DNA of 64,000 bases from Porticoccaceae bacterium (GCA_024644595.1 JAHEHL010000002.1:165774-229773), one strand, 5' to 3'; positions 53,562 to 63,011 are shown, counted from the first letter of the stretch. A program made the numbers and translations. Notes: a model not told the origin generated them from the letters alone.

Positions 53562-53595
53562 GCCATCTTTTGACACCGCTAGCAGATGCCTTTGA

Positions 53596-54276
53596 CTACT
53601 GATGACGAATATCTTTGCCTTTTACAACGAAGACAATCTGCTCACAGAGATTTTTGGCGTGGTCGCCAATACGCTCCAGTGAACGAACTACCCACAATAT
53701 ATTGATCACCCGACTGATGCTGCGCGGATCTTCCATCATATAAGTGGCCAGCTCGCGCAGTGCGGTTTTGTAATCCATATCGATCGGGGTGTCTTCCTCA
53801 ATGGTGCGCAGCGCGGCTTCGACATCAAAGCGAGCAAAGGCATCCAGCGCATTGCCGAGCATCGTCGTCACCGACTTGCCGAGATGGCGAACTTCGGTAT
53901 AGCCTTTTGACGTGCCACCTTCTTCGGCAAGGATCACTGCGTGATTGGCGATTTTCTTTGCTTCGTCACCAATGCGCTCGAGATCATTGACCGCTTTGGT
54001 CACCATCATCACCAGGCGCAGATCACTTGCCGCTGGCTGCCGACGAGCAATAATCAGAATGCAGGCTTCATCGATATCGAGCTCCATTTCATCAATGTTC
54101 TGCTCCTCTTTGATAACCTCTTCGGCGAGCTGACTGTCCGCTTCGGTCACCGCGCGCACGGCATTCTGCAGCTGCTGCTCAACCTTGCCACCCATCTCCA
54201 TAAGTCGCGTGCGAATCTCTTCGAGCTCGTCATCAAACTGCTTCATGTAGTGGTTTTCAAATTTCATTTTATCCAT
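53596..54276 (-). CDS. phoU: Phosphate signalling regulator PhoU
   Basis: The start at 54276 (MDKMKFENHY) has GGAG 7 nt upstream; a longer frame from 54321 is unlikely. The 226-residue protein has the two three-helix PhoU repeats with metal-binding E/D-x-x-x-D motifs: VMMVTKAVNDLERIGDEAKKIA (about 80) and the second repeat NILWVVRSLERIGDHAKNL (about 190). PhoU links the PstSCAB transporter to PhoR and keeps the Pho regulon off when phosphate is ample. It follows pstB in the usual order. An internal 27-bp piece is duplicated at 48151-48177. Confidence 0.96.
   Translation of the reverse strand: MDKMKFENHYMKQFDDELEEIRTRLMEMGGKVEQQLQNAVRAVTEADSQLAEEVIKEEQNIDEMELDIDEACILIIARRQPAASDLRLVMMVTKAVNDLERIGDEAKKIANHAVILAEEGGTSKGYTEVRHLGKSVTTMLGNALDAFARFDVEAALRTIEEDTPIDMDYKTALRELATYMMEDPRSISRVINILWVVRSLERIGDHAKNLCEQIVFVVKGKDIRHQ
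53713..53739 (+). repeat. phoU copy of the 27-bp direct repeat
   Basis: Identical to 48151-48177 in the same orientation; the two copies flank the TonB receptor, lipoprotein and thioesterase genes (5.5 kb). It lies about 117 bp before the phoU stop. Confidence 0.95.
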
Positions 54277-54348
54277 TTTATTCTCCGCTTGGCCGCTCTG
54301 AGGCTGGCCACTTAACATCATGATTCAGCTACTAAAGTCTTACTCAAT

Positions 54349-55218
54349 TTATCCAAAACGCCCGGTGATATAAGCTTCTGTGAGTTCATGCTCGGGGAGA
54401 GTAAAGACCTGCTCGGTAGGATTCACTTCAATCAAACGACCGAGATGGAAATAGGCGGTGCGATGGGAAACCCGAGCTGCTTGCTGCATCGAGTGGGTAA
54501 CGATCGCAATAGTAAAGTTTTCACTCAACTCTTCAATCAGCTCTTCAATTTTTGCCGTGGCTATTGGATCCAGCGCCGAGCACGGCTCGTCCATCAAAAT
54601 CACCTCCGGGCTTACCGCAATGGCACGGGCAATACAGAGTCGCTGCTGCTGACCACCAGATAGACCGGTGCCAGACTGATGTAAGCGCTCTTTAACCTCA
54701 TCCCATAGGCTCGCCTTGCGCAGGCTATTTTCAACAATCTCATCAAGGTCTACGCGACTGTCCGCGAGCCCGTGAATCTTGGGGCCATAGGCGACATTGT
54801 CATAGATTGATTTCGGAAACGGGTTGGGCTTTTGAAACACCATCCCGACTCGAGCACGCAACTCCACCACATCGAGTTTGGGCGCGTAGAGGTCTTCACC
54901 GTCCATGCAAATCTCACCCTCGACGCGACAACTTTCAACTGTATCATTCATGCGATTGAGCGAACGCAGAAAGGTTGACTTACCACAACCGGATGGCCCG
55001 ATCATGGCGATCACTTCGTTTTTGGCAATATCGACATTGACGTTGTGAATCGCCTGCTTATCATCATAAAACACGTTGACGTTGCGGATGGTCATCTTCG
55101 GCGCATCGGTAAAAGACTGGCCAACTGTTACCTGATCGTCAGCCACATCGAGATTTTGCTTGCCTTCAACTTTCAAATTAGCCTTGGCTGCGGCTCTTGC
55201 GAGATTTTTTGTGCTCAT
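54349..55218 (-). CDS. pstB: Phosphate ABC transporter ATP-binding protein PstB
   Basis: The ATG at 55218 (MSTKNLARA) follows AAGGAAA. The 289-residue ATPase has Walker [10 protein letters not shown], the Q-loop [17 protein letters not shown] diagnostic for PstB, the ABC signature [16 protein letters not shown], Walker [14 protein letters not shown] and the switch His in [13 protein letters not shown]. The N-terminus carries about 40 extra residues before the ATPase core ([20 protein letters not shown]), longer than the E. coli protein. It powers PstCA and is followed by phoU 72 bp later. Confidence 0.97.
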   Translation of the reverse strand: MSTKNLARAAAKANLKVEGKQNLDVADDQVTVGQSFTDAPKMTIRNVNVFYDDKQAIHNVNVDIAKNEVIAMIGPSGCGKSTFLRSLNRMNDTVESCRVEGEICMDGEDLYAPKLDVVELRARVGMVFQKPNPFPKSIYDNVAYGPKIHGLADSRVDLDEIVENSLRKASLWDEVKERLHQSGTGLSGGQQQRLCIARAIAVSPEVILMDEPCSALDPIATAKIEELIEELSENFTIAIVTHSMQQAARVSHRTAYFHLGRLIEVNPTEQVFTLPEHELTEAYITGRFG

Positions 55219-55231
55219 AGACGTTTCCTTA

Positions 55232-56512
55232 TTACCAGCGACGCTCAAGGCGTTTACGCAGCCATACAGCTGAGGTATTCATAACAATTAAAAAGCTCAA
55301 CAGAACCATAATGGCCGCCGACGTCTTTTCGATAAAGGCTCGCTCGGGGCTATCGGCCCACAGGAATATCTGCACCGGCAGCACGGTCGCCGGGTCACTA
55401 AAGCCACCCGGGATATCGACAATAAAAGCAACCATACCAATCATCAATAGTGGCGCCGATTCACCCAGCGCCTGCGCCATACCAATAATGGCTCCGGTCA
55501 GCATGCCGGGCAGTGCCAGCGGCAATACATGATGCAGCACCATCTGATATTTTGACGCTCCCATACCCAGTGCCGCTTCACGGATCGATGGCGGCACAGA
55601 CTTGATGGCAGCGCGACTGGTGATAATAATCGTCGGCAAGGTCATCAGTGTTAACACCAGGCCACCAACAATCGGAACCGAGCGCGGAATATGGAAAAAA
55701 TTAATAAAAATCGCCAGGCCAAGTAAACCAAAAATAATCGACGGTACGGCAGCAAGGTTATTGATATTGACTTCGATAAAGTCTGTCCAGCGATTTTTTG
55801 GCGCAAACTCTTCTAGATAAATTGCAGCGGCTACGCCGATCGGAAAGGACAGCATCAATGTCAGTATCAACGTCAGCAGTGAGCCCATCACCGCGCCGCG
55901 AATACCAGCCTGCTCCGGCTCGCGCGAATCACCTCGGGTAAACAGGTTGCTGTTAAACTGAAGACGAATTTTGCCCTGATCGTGCAACTCAGCAATCCAT
56001 TCAATTTGCTTGTCAGTCATCCTGGCAGCATAGGGTTCGCCGTCGAGCCAGGATTTGTAATAGGTATCAATATCATCGTCGGCCAGCATCCAGACCTTTT
56101 CGCTTTCACCCAGCAATAATGGGTTCGCCACTAAACGATCCTTAAGATCAAATCCGGCACCACTGCTGATTAAGCCGTAGAGACTGCGTTTGTCCGTTCG
56201 CCCCGAGACATCGGGGAACTGCTTGCGCAAGGCTTGCTTGGGAATGGCCTGCCAGTTGCCCTGAACCAGTTCACGGGGATCAGCCAGGTTATCAATGCCA
56301 ATCAGCTCCTGATCATAGTCCACTTCCAGTTGCAGATAAGTAATGCGAAAAGCGCCATGACCTTTACTGACAATATCGGTAAACAAAACCACGACAGCAG
56401 CCAGTCCAATCAATATGGCAAGCCGGCCATACCAGCGAAAAATATTTTCCGAACGGTTGCGTCGATTGAGCGACTTTCTGATTTTTTCCAGATTGGTCAT
56501 TGGCTCACTCAT
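55232..56512 (-). CDS. pstA: Phosphate ABC transporter permease PstA
   Basis: The likely start is the ATG at 56512 ([16 protein letters not shown]), overlapping the pstC stop by 8 bp; a longer frame from 56548 is rejected. The 426-residue protein has one N-terminal helix (about 30-50), then a long periplasmic insertion of about 150 residues before the permease core. The core (about 205-420) has five helices and the EAA-type loop ([31 protein letters not shown]). E. coli PstA is only about 296 residues, so this is the extended form common in marine bacteria. Confidence 0.95.
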   Translation of the reverse strand: MSEPMTNLEKIRKSLNRRNRSENIFRWYGRLAILIGLAAVVVLFTDIVSKGHGAFRITYLQLEVDYDQELIGIDNLADPRELVQGNWQAIPKQALRKQFPDVSGRTDKRSLYGLISSGAGFDLKDRLVANPLLLGESEKVWMLADDDIDTYYKSWLDGEPYAARMTDKQIEWIAELHDQGKIRLQFNSNLFTRGDSREPEQAGIRGAVMGSLLTLILTLMLSFPIGVAAAIYLEEFAPKNRWTDFIEVNINNLAAVPSIIFGLLGLAIFINFFHIPRSVPIVGGLVLTLMTLPTIIITSRAAIKSVPPSIREAALGMGASKYQMVLHHVLPLALPGMLTGAIIGMAQALGESAPLLMIGMVAFIVDIPGGFSDPATVLPVQIFLWADSPERAFIEKTSAAIMVLLSFLIVMNTSAVWLRKRLERRW

Positions 56513-57893
56513 ATTGCTCTCGATATTTTTTAACAATGTGCAGTGCAAATATATTCAGCATCAAGGTGACCACAAACAACATCAGTCCCAGAGCGAAAGC
56601 GGCCAGAGTTTTGGGGCTATCAAACTCTTGATCACCGGTGAGGAGTGTAACAATCTGCACGGTTACGGTCGTCACGGAGTCGAGTGGGTTGGCAGTCAAT
56701 TTCGCCGCCATTCCCGCAGCCATAACCACAATCATGGTTTCACCGATCGCTCGCGACACAGCCAACATTATTCCGCCGACAATACCCGGCAGTGCTGCAG
56801 GAATAATGACATTACGTACGGTTTCCGATTTAGTTGCACCCATCGCCAGCGATCCATCGCGCATCGATTGCGGCACCGCAGTAATCACATCGTCGGCCAG
56901 AGATGATATAAAAGGGATGATCATCACACCCATCACACCGCCTGCTGCCAGTGCACTCTCAGAAGATACCGTGAGACCGAAGCTGGCGCCGAGGTCACGC
57001 AGAAATGGCGCCACGGTTAAGGCCGCAAAAAAGCCGTAGACTACCGTGGGAATACCGGCCAGCACTTCTAACGCGGGCTTAGCGTAGCTGCGCACTGATG
57101 GCGAGGCATATTCCGCAAGATAAATCGCCGACATCAGGCCAACCGGCACGGCAACAATCATGGCTACTGCGGAGACTAACAGAGTGCCGACAAACAAAGG
57201 CACCGCACCAAAGCTTCCGGAAGAGCCAACCTGATCTTCCCGGATTGCGGTCTGCGGACTCCACTCCAGGCCGAAAATAAAATCATCCAACGGTACTGAT
57301 CTAAAAAACTGAATCGATTCGAACAGTACTGACAGGACAATACCGACCGTTGTAAAAATAGCCACACAGGCACAGGCCAATAATAATTTTTCCATGACCT
57401 TTTCCACTGCGGGACGCGCACGCAATGTGATCGAAATTTGCGACCAGCTCCACGCTATACAGGTCAACGACAGGGTCAACATCAATGCCGTCAGAGCCCA
57501 GCGTGAGATCAGCTGTAACTGCAACATCGACTCCGCAGCGGCAACCAGCGCCGGGTTTTCATCTCTTGCCGACAAGACACCAGCAGCGAGGTTGGAAATT
57601 TTATTCAGCAACAAGTTATCGTCGCCACTAATGCCCGAGACAACTCCAGCCGGTAATGACTGAAGCACTATGCTATCAATCACCACGTCGTCGAAAATCA
57701 TCCATAGCCCGAGTAACACCAAGGAAGGCAGTGCGCACCAAAGCGCCACATGAGCACCGTAGTAAGATGGCAGCGAATGAATATGCCGGATTCCGCCAAG
57801 GGGTTTGGCAAGCGCCAGAGATCGCCCGCGACCGAGATAGAACGCAAAGAGGCTAAGTCCGAGGACTAGAAAAAGGATATTTGTCGCGTGCAT
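56505..57893 (-). CDS. pstC: Phosphate ABC transporter permease PstC
   Basis: This 462-residue permease has N-terminal helices (about 3-20 and 45-70), a periplasmic loop, and a third helix near 130. The conserved core (about 225-455) contains the EAA loop SMRDGSLAMGATKSETVRNVIIPAALPGIVGGI. Like its partner PstA it is longer than the E. coli protein (319 residues), with the extra length N-terminal. Together they form the inner-membrane phosphate channel energised by PstB and fed by PstS. A hairpin separates it from pstS upstream. Confidence 0.95.
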   Translation of the reverse strand: MHATNILFLVLGLSLFAFYLGRGRSLALAKPLGGIRHIHSLPSYYGAHVALWCALPSLVLLGLWMIFDDVVIDSIVLQSLPAGVVSGISGDDNLLLNKISNLAAGVLSARDENPALVAAAESMLQLQLISRWALTALMLTLSLTCIAWSWSQISITLRARPAVEKVMEKLLLACACVAIFTTVGIVLSVLFESIQFFRSVPLDDFIFGLEWSPQTAIREDQVGSSGSFGAVPLFVGTLLVSAVAMIVAVPVGLMSAIYLAEYASPSVRSYAKPALEVLAGIPTVVYGFFAALTVAPFLRDLGASFGLTVSSESALAAGGVMGVMIIPFISSLADDVITAVPQSMRDGSLAMGATKSETVRNVIIPAALPGIVGGIMLAVSRAIGETMIVVMAAGMAAKLTANPLDSVTTVTVQIVTLLTGDQEFDSPKTLAAFALGLMLFVVTLMLNIFALHIVKKYREQYE

Positions 57894-57923
57894 ATTGCTG
57901 GCAGACTCTCTTTAAATAGTGAA

Positions 57924-57950
57924 ACAGCCCGGCCTTTCAGACCGGGCTGT
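57924..57950. terminator. Hairpin between pstS and pstC (attenuator)
   Basis: ACAGCCCGG (57924-57932) pairs with CCGGGCTGT (57942-57950) around 9 nt, 21 bp after the pstS stop. It lacks a T-run. It would favour pstS over permease mRNA, as usual for binding-protein genes. Confidence 0.7.
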
Positions 57951-57970
57951 ACTGTGACAACTAATAGTGT

Positions 57971-59026
57971 TTATTTCAATGCTTCCTCGCCTGTCATCGC
58001 AACCAGATTTCTAGTGTTCTCCGCCATTTCTCGACGCATCTTGGTCGGCAGTGGAATCATTCCTTTTTCAGACAGATAGCCCTCTTCACCCCAGGCTTTT
58101 TCACTGGTGAACTCATTGAGGAACCCCTTGATGCCAGGAACCACACCGACGTGGGCCTTCTTGACGTAAAAGTACAACGGCCTTGAGATGGGGTAGGATT
58201 TATCCGCAATTGAGTCAAAAGTCGGTTCCACAGACTCTATTATCGAACCCTGAACTTTATCGGCGTTCTGGTCGAGGAAACTAAAACCAAATACGCCCAA
58301 AGCATCTGGGTTAGCTTCAAGTTTCTGTACGATCAAGTTGTCGTTTTCGCCGGCCTCAATATAGGCGCCATCTTCACGGATGGTGTGACAGATAGTTTTG
58401 TAGGCATTTTTGTTGGATGCCTTGAGTGCTGCAATCCAGTCAATCTTCTTGCAACCGCCTTCCATGCCCAGCTCGGCAAACGCATCTCGCGTACCAGAGG
58501 TTGGCGGGGGGCCCAAAACTTCAATAGCGACATCGGGTAATGCTGAATTAACGTCTTTCCAAGTTTTATACGGGTTGTCGATCAACTCACCAGCCGTTGC
58601 GCCAGGGACTTTAGCGGCCAGAGCGAGGAAAATGTCCTTGCGGCTCAACTGCATTGTCGCGCTTTCAACGGAGTTGGCGATGACAATGCCGTCATAACCG
58701 ATCTGGACTTCAATAATCTCTTTAACGCCATTGGCCTGACACTTCTGAAACTCAGAGGCTTTCATGCGGCGTGAAGAGTTGGTGATATCGGGATAGTTGG
58801 TACCCACACCGGAGCAGAATAGCTTCATACCGCCGCCCGAGCCGGTTGATTCAATTTTGGGTGTAGGGCTGCCGCTGGCCCGCCCGTAGCGCTCGGCAAC
58901 TACGGTAGAAAATGGGTAAACCGTTGAGGAACCGACTACTTCAATGCTGTCACGAGCCACGGCAGATGAGGCCGCTGCGACAGAAACTGCCGCGAATAAC
59001 ATCGCTGATACTGTTCTTTGGATCAT
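57971..59026 (-). CDS. pstS: Periplasmic phosphate-binding protein PstS
   Basis: The 351-residue protein has a signal peptide (about 1-25, ...SSAVARD) and begins its mature part IEVVGSSTVYPFSTVVAERY. The phosphate-binding residues cluster in ESTGSGGGMKLFCSG, ITNSSRRMK and PPTSGTRDAFAELG. This is the longer COG0226 PstS type found in many marine proteobacteria. It delivers phosphate to PstCAB. GGAG precedes the start, and a Pho box lies 79-95 bp upstream. Confidence 0.95.
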   Translation of the reverse strand: MIQRTVSAMLFAAVSVAAASSAVARDSIEVVGSSTVYPFSTVVAERYGRASGSPTPKIESTGSGGGMKLFCSGVGTNYPDITNSSRRMKASEFQKCQANGVKEIIEVQIGYDGIVIANSVESATMQLSRKDIFLALAAKVPGATAGELIDNPYKTWKDVNSALPDVAIEVLGPPPTSGTRDAFAELGMEGGCKKIDWIAALKASNKNAYKTICHTIREDGAYIEAGENDNLIVQKLEANPDALGVFGFSFLDQNADKVQGSIIESVEPTFDSIADKSYPISRPLYFYVKKAHVGVVPGIKGFLNEFTSEKAWGEEGYLSEKGMIPLPTKMRREMAENTRNLVAMTGEEALK

Positions 59027-59102
59027 ATCTTTCTCCGCTATCTAGAGCACAGACGTGCTGTTAGTTAATTTTCTCTGAACTACCGATAGACTATTGAGGT
59101 TG

Positions 59103-59121
59103 TATGACAGAAATATGACAG
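59103..59121 (-). promoter_or_regulatory. Pho box of pstS
   Basis: Two minus-strand TGTCA half-sites at 59116-59120 and 59105-59109 are 11 bp apart, each preceded by pyrimidine and followed by an A/T-rich stretch, close to the CTGTCATAnAnCTGTCAn consensus. Confidence 0.9.
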
Positions 59122-59154
59122 TACCTTAATAAAACGATCTTTTTGATAAATTTA

Positions 59155-59240
59155 TGTCATGTCAATTGCTGTCACATTAATGTCATATTAAAGCCATAGA
59201 GTTGTCACTCAGCTGTCACAAACACAGCCACAGTTTGTCA
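59155..59240 (+). promoter_or_regulatory. Extended Pho box array upstream of the porin gene
   Basis: TGTCA occurs seven times on the plus strand at 59155, 59160, 59170, 59181, 59203, 59214 and 59236. The last five positions share one 11-bp register (59170 + 11n), with degenerate AGCCA-like units filling the gaps near 59192 and 59226. This would hold several PhoB dimers on one face of the helix before the porin start at 59303. Confidence 0.85.
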
Positions 59241-59302
59241 CGCACAGCTTTCAAACTTTCACCTGCAAGCTGTGCATTATTTTTACTAATTGAGGATTTT
59301 GT

Positions 59303-60268
59303 ATGAAAAAAGTACTTTTAACTGCCGCGATCGCCTCTGCGCTAAGCGTTTCATCTTATGGCTTTGCCGAAGGCCCTATCGACGGCACGATCTACGGGAA
59401 AGTGAATGTTTCAGTTGTTAATCAGGACACTGGCTCAAGCGACGAATGGAAACTGAATAGCAACGCATCGCGCCTTGGCGTTAAGGGTAAGACTGAAATT
59501 GCCGACGGACTTTACGCTGTTTATAAAGCCGAATTTGAAGTCTGTGTGGACGACGGCGACTGCAAGGGCCAGACCTTTACTCAGCGCAACATTATGGGCG
59601 GTATTCGCGGTAGCTTCGGTACCATTTGGGCCGGCAAGCACGATACGCCAACCAAGCTGGCCCAGAACAAGATTGACCTGTTTAACGATCTGGAAGGCGA
59701 TCTGAAAAATACCTTTGAAGGCGAAAACCGCGTTTCAAACATGGTTGCCTATACATCACCTGAAATAAATGGCTTTGCTGCCAGCGTAGCAATAATTCCC
59801 GGCGAAGGCGCTGATCTGGACCAGGACGGGATTGACGATAGCGGCCTGGCTGACGGTATGTCTTACTCGATCAGCTACACCAAGGACAATCTTTTTGTGA
59901 CGGTGGCGGGCGATCAGGATGTCGATAATCAGGATCTGATGCGCGTTGTTGCTCAATACACAATGGATGATCTGCAGCTCGGCGTTATGTACCAACAAAA
60001 CGAAGACAATCTTGGCACCAAAGACGAGTCTGGCTTTTTTGTCAGTGCCGCTTATACGATCGACAAGACCACATTGAAAGCGCAATATGGTTCTATTGAA
60101 GACGACGTGGACGGTGACAAGGAGAATACTCTGTCTCTGGGCGCCGACTATAAACTGGCCAAAGGTACCAAGGTATACGTCTTTTACACCGACAATACAG
60201 ACTCAGCGGTTGGCCAGGCCGACACTGACGACAGCGCATTTGGCGTAGGCATGGAACACAAGTTCTAA
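59303..60268 (+). CDS. Outer-membrane porin, probably phosphate-starvation induced
   Basis: The 321-residue protein has a signal peptide (about 1-23, ...SSYGFAE). The Gram-negative porin pattern follows: GTIYGKVNVSVVNQDTG at the start, RLGVKGKTEIADGLYAVYKAEFE, then FGTIWAGKHDTPTK, with alternating beta strands and a C-terminal Phe (VGMEHKF). It contains a Cys pair (CVDDGDC) and is rather acidic (many Asp). It is a trimeric-type general diffusion porin. The Pho box array upstream and pst/pho neighbours imply phosphate-limitation control. A strong terminator follows. Confidence 0.9.
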   Translation: MKKVLLTAAIASALSVSSYGFAEGPIDGTIYGKVNVSVVNQDTGSSDEWKLNSNASRLGVKGKTEIADGLYAVYKAEFEVCVDDGDCKGQTFTQRNIMGGIRGSFGTIWAGKHDTPTKLAQNKIDLFNDLEGDLKNTFEGENRVSNMVAYTSPEINGFAASVAIIPGEGADLDQDGIDDSGLADGMSYSISYTKDNLFVTVAGDQDVDNQDLMRVVAQYTMDDLQLGVMYQQNEDNLGTKDESGFFVSAAYTIDKTTLKAQYGSIEDDVDGDKENTLSLGADYKLAKGTKVYVFYTDNTDSAVGQADTDDSAFGVGMEHKF

Positions 60269-60295
60269 GCCTGCATTTAGCGCATCAAGCAGAAT

Positions 60296-60325
60296 GGCGA
60301 GTCAGGTATCGGACTCGCCTTTTTT
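60296..60325 (+). terminator. Intrinsic terminator of the porin gene
   Basis: GGCGAGTC (60296-60303) pairs with GACTCGCC (60312-60319), followed by six T. Confidence 0.92.
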
Positions 60326-60396
60326 AATAGTTTGCAGACAGCCTTAACGGCGACAGCTAAACTATCACGCATCCTTCAAATATAGGTCTACCGTGC

Positions 60397-60876
60397 ATGA
60401 ACAACGCTTATCTATTGGCACTGATTATCGCCAGCGGGCTGTTATCAGCTAATGCTTTCAGCAACTGTGAGTTTGATACTGACGATGCCGATTCGCCCAA
60501 CTTTATGGACAAAATTGTTGACTGCGAAGAGCAGCCAGCGAAAATATCGAGCAAGAAAAAGTCATCTATCGCGCCGGCCACCAAACTCTATGGCGAAGGC
60601 ACAGTTGACCCGGTATCGGGCATAGCTGAACGACCGGTTGTCGCGCCGGGCTCGATGAACCACAGTCCCGGCAAAGTCTTCGCCGCACGCCAACCCTACT
60701 CTCTGAGACCGAATGCGAAGTTCGAACAGTCGGTGACTATTGCAATCCAGCGTCTACATGTGGAGATGGCACACTATTGTTCTAAGGGCTGGTCAATTGA
60801 AAACCAGTGGACGGAACCAGACGCGCAAGCAGAAGGAGATTTTTTCCTGCACTTTTCATTTCGCTGCGCGGGCTAA
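60397..60876 (+). CDS. Small secreted protein of unknown function in the Pho region
   Basis: The 159-residue protein has a clear signal peptide (MNNAYLLALIIASGLLSANA). The mature part holds four cysteines, a lysine/serine patch (SSKKKSS, about 51-57), a central Pro-rich linker and a C-terminal domain (about 105-159; SVTIAIQRLHVEMAHYC...DFFLHFSFRCAG). I do not recognise the family. It lies between the porin terminator and the convergent phoR gene, and no Pho box precedes it. The Shine-Dalgarno sequence is weak, but signal and codon use look genuine. Confidence 0.65.
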   Translation: MNNAYLLALIIASGLLSANAFSNCEFDTDDADSPNFMDKIVDCEEQPAKISSKKKSSIAPATKLYGEGTVDPVSGIAERPVVAPGSMNHSPGKVFAARQPYSLRPNAKFEQSVTIAIQRLHVEMAHYCSKGWSIENQWTEPDAQAEGDFFLHFSFRCAG

Positions 60877-60957
60877 TAACTATTTGGCTGGTTGACTGAA
60901 AGGCGACTCAGGGCGCAAAGCAGAATTCGTTAACGGACTACAGAAGGTCGTTGTACT

Positions 60958-62232
60958 TCAGCTCTTTTGATCAGAGCTTATTGGTAACCGGCAGATAAAC
61001 TCAGCGCCCTGACCCAGACGGCTGTTAATTTTGAGCTCCCCTCCGCAGCGTGTCAGCGCATGTTTAACAATTGCCAGCCCCAAACCTGTGCCGCCAGTAT
61101 CCGAACTGCGGCTACTGTCACCACGGTAAAAACGCTCAGTCAGGCGCGAAATATCTCGCATATCGATACCCACGCCGTCATCTCTAACTGAAACAGTTAT
61201 AAAACTGCTGAAACGATTCACTTTAATCACGATCGCTGCACCCTGCGGATTGTGGCGAACAGCATTAAAGACAATATTGCCCAACACGCTGTGCATATCC
61301 TTGGCATCAGATTGAATCGCTAAACCTTCCTCGCAGTCGAGCTGGATGCTGTGTTTACCGTCACTAATCAGCTGCGCCTCTTCAACAACACCCTGCAACA
61401 ACTTATATAGATCGACGTTTTCGATAGACGGCTTTTGAGTATCGGATTCAAGACGAGAGATCAAGATCAGGTCATTGGCCAGCGCTTCCATTCTGCCGAC
61501 CTGATCGGACATCTGAGTGTACGCCTTGTCGACCATTTCGCTGTTGTCTGGCATATCGCTAAGCGTTTCGAGATAGCCCCGCATTACCGTCAGCGGTGTC
61601 CGCAGCTCGTGGGAGACATTGCCGACAAACTCCTTGCGCAGCTTCTCAAGGTTGGTGATACGCGTAACGTCTGTGACCACAAGGACAATCTCATCTTGAC
61701 CAAAACGCGATGCAGACAACTGCAGTATGGTTTGTGCCTGGTTGACAGCAGAGAGCGTGATAGAACCCGCAAAGTCCTGCTGAGAAATATAGCTGACAAA
61801 GTTCGGATCACGAATCAAATTGGTGATCGCTGTATCACGGTCAGAGGAACGCAGACCAAGAAGCGTTGCCGCCGATCGATTCCACCAATCCATGGTCAGA
61901 TCACTGCGCAGCACCAAAATTCCCTCTTCGAGCGCCTCTGTGATACGGGTCATGCGATTGATGGTGCGCCGCATTCGCTCCTGAGTACGCCTATGACGTC
62001 TGCGCTGACGATTAAGGGTGTCGCTGATTTCGCCCCAGACACCATCGGCATCCGGCGGTAAACCATTCATACCTTTATCAATCCAGCGGAATAGCCTGCT
62101 GATGATGCGGAAGGTCCAGAGAATATAGATGCCCAAGCCGAGCAGAAGCATTGTAATCGGAGCGCCCAGACTAAGGCCAAACAACACAGAGAAGAGGCCG
62201 ACTAGCAGCGCACGCCATATCTCTGTATGCAT
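60958..62232 (-). CDS. phoR: Phosphate regulon sensor histidine kinase PhoR
   Basis: I take the ATG at 62232 (MHTEIWRALL); a TTG at 62244 would add four residues. The 424-residue protein has two N-terminal membrane helices (about 8-45) with no large periplasmic domain, as in E. coli PhoR. A charged linker (RRRHRRTQERMRR) and a PAS domain (about 95-190) follow. The HisKA box has His208 in VGNVSHELRTPLTVMRGYLETL. HATPase motifs are N (NIVFNAVRHNP), G1 (VRDDGVGID), F and G2 (GGTGLGLAIVKHAL). It phosphorylates PhoB when phosphate is scarce. It follows phoB by 27 bp. Confidence 0.96.
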   Translation of the reverse strand: MHTEIWRALLVGLFSVLFGLSLGAPITMLLLGLGIYILWTFRIISRLFRWIDKGMNGLPPDADGVWGEISDTLNRQRRRHRRTQERMRRTINRMTRITEALEEGILVLRSDLTMDWWNRSAATLLGLRSSDRDTAITNLIRDPNFVSYISQQDFAGSITLSAVNQAQTILQLSASRFGQDEIVLVVTDVTRITNLEKLRKEFVGNVSHELRTPLTVMRGYLETLSDMPDNSEMVDKAYTQMSDQVGRMEALANDLILISRLESDTQKPSIENVDLYKLLQGVVEEAQLISDGKHSIQLDCEEGLAIQSDAKDMHSVLGNIVFNAVRHNPQGAAIVIKVNRFSSFITVSVRDDGVGIDMRDISRLTERFYRGDSSRSSDTGGTGLGLAIVKHALTRCGGELKINSRLGQGAEFICRLPISSDQKS

Positions 62233-62259
62233 TCCAGGTCGCAAGAAAAATGTACCCTT

Positions 62260-62961
62260 TTAGCCATTTTGAAGTTGGACGGAAAAGCGGTAGCCCGCTC
62301 CGCGCACAGTCTGCACATAGTTTTCATGGCCTGCAACCGAAATCGCTTTGCGTAAGCGGCGGATATGCACGTCCACCGTCCGCTCGTCGAGGTAGACATT
62401 GCCGCCCCAGACATAGTCTAGAATCTGCCCGCGGGAGTAAACACGCTCCTGATGGGTGAGGAAAAACTGCAGCAAGCGGTACTCGGTAGGACCTAAATTA
62501 ATCGGCTGCCCGGAGATGCTGACGCGATGTCCGAGGGGGTCCAAGAGCAGTTCGCCGACCGTGATCGGCTCCTGAAGGTCTTCGCGCCCAACCCGTCGCA
62601 GCACAGCTTTAACCCGGGAAATAAGTTCTCTTGGGGAAAATGGCTTGGGAAGGTAATCGTCTGCACCGGCGTCGAGACCAGAAATTTTGCTGTCCTCTTC
62701 CGCCTTAGCGGTGAGCATAATGACCGGGATTTTCGCGGTCAGCTCATCGCGCTTCAGGCGCCTCAACAGTTCCAACCCAGTTGTTCCAGGCATCATCCAG
62801 TCAAGCAGTGCCAGGTCTGGCTGGTGATCAATAATCATCGCATGAGCCTGCTGGGCGTTTTCCGCTTTCAGGACATTAAAGTCGGCGGCTTCCAGTGCTA
62901 CTGATAGCATATCCCGAATCGCCACTTCATCGTCGACCAATAGGATCGTATGCTTCGGCAT
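62260..62961 (-). CDS. phoB: Phosphate regulon response regulator PhoB
   Basis: The start at 62961 (MPKHTILLVDD) has GAGG 9 nt upstream. The longer frame from 63012 would begin inside the Pho box, so it is rejected. The 233-residue protein has a receiver domain with Asp54 as phosphorylation site (LALLDWMMPG), the acidic pair DD at 10-11 and Lys in LPKPFSP. An OmpR-type winged helix follows (about 130-230; VWGGNVYLDERTVDVHIRRLRKAI). It activates genes with TGTCA repeats spaced 11 bp, of which four sets occur in this window, including its own. Confidence 0.97.
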   Translation of the reverse strand: MPKHTILLVDDEVAIRDMLSVALEAADFNVLKAENAQQAHAMIIDHQPDLALLDWMMPGTTGLELLRRLKRDELTAKIPVIMLTAKAEEDSKISGLDAGADDYLPKPFSPRELISRVKAVLRRVGREDLQEPITVGELLLDPLGHRVSISGQPINLGPTEYRLLQFFLTHQERVYSRGQILDYVWGGNVYLDERTVDVHIRRLRKAISVAGHENYVQTVRGAGYRFSVQLQNG

Positions 62962-63011
62962 AACATTGACCTCATCATTCATTTCAGACGACCCATTTAA
63001 TAGCGATAACA

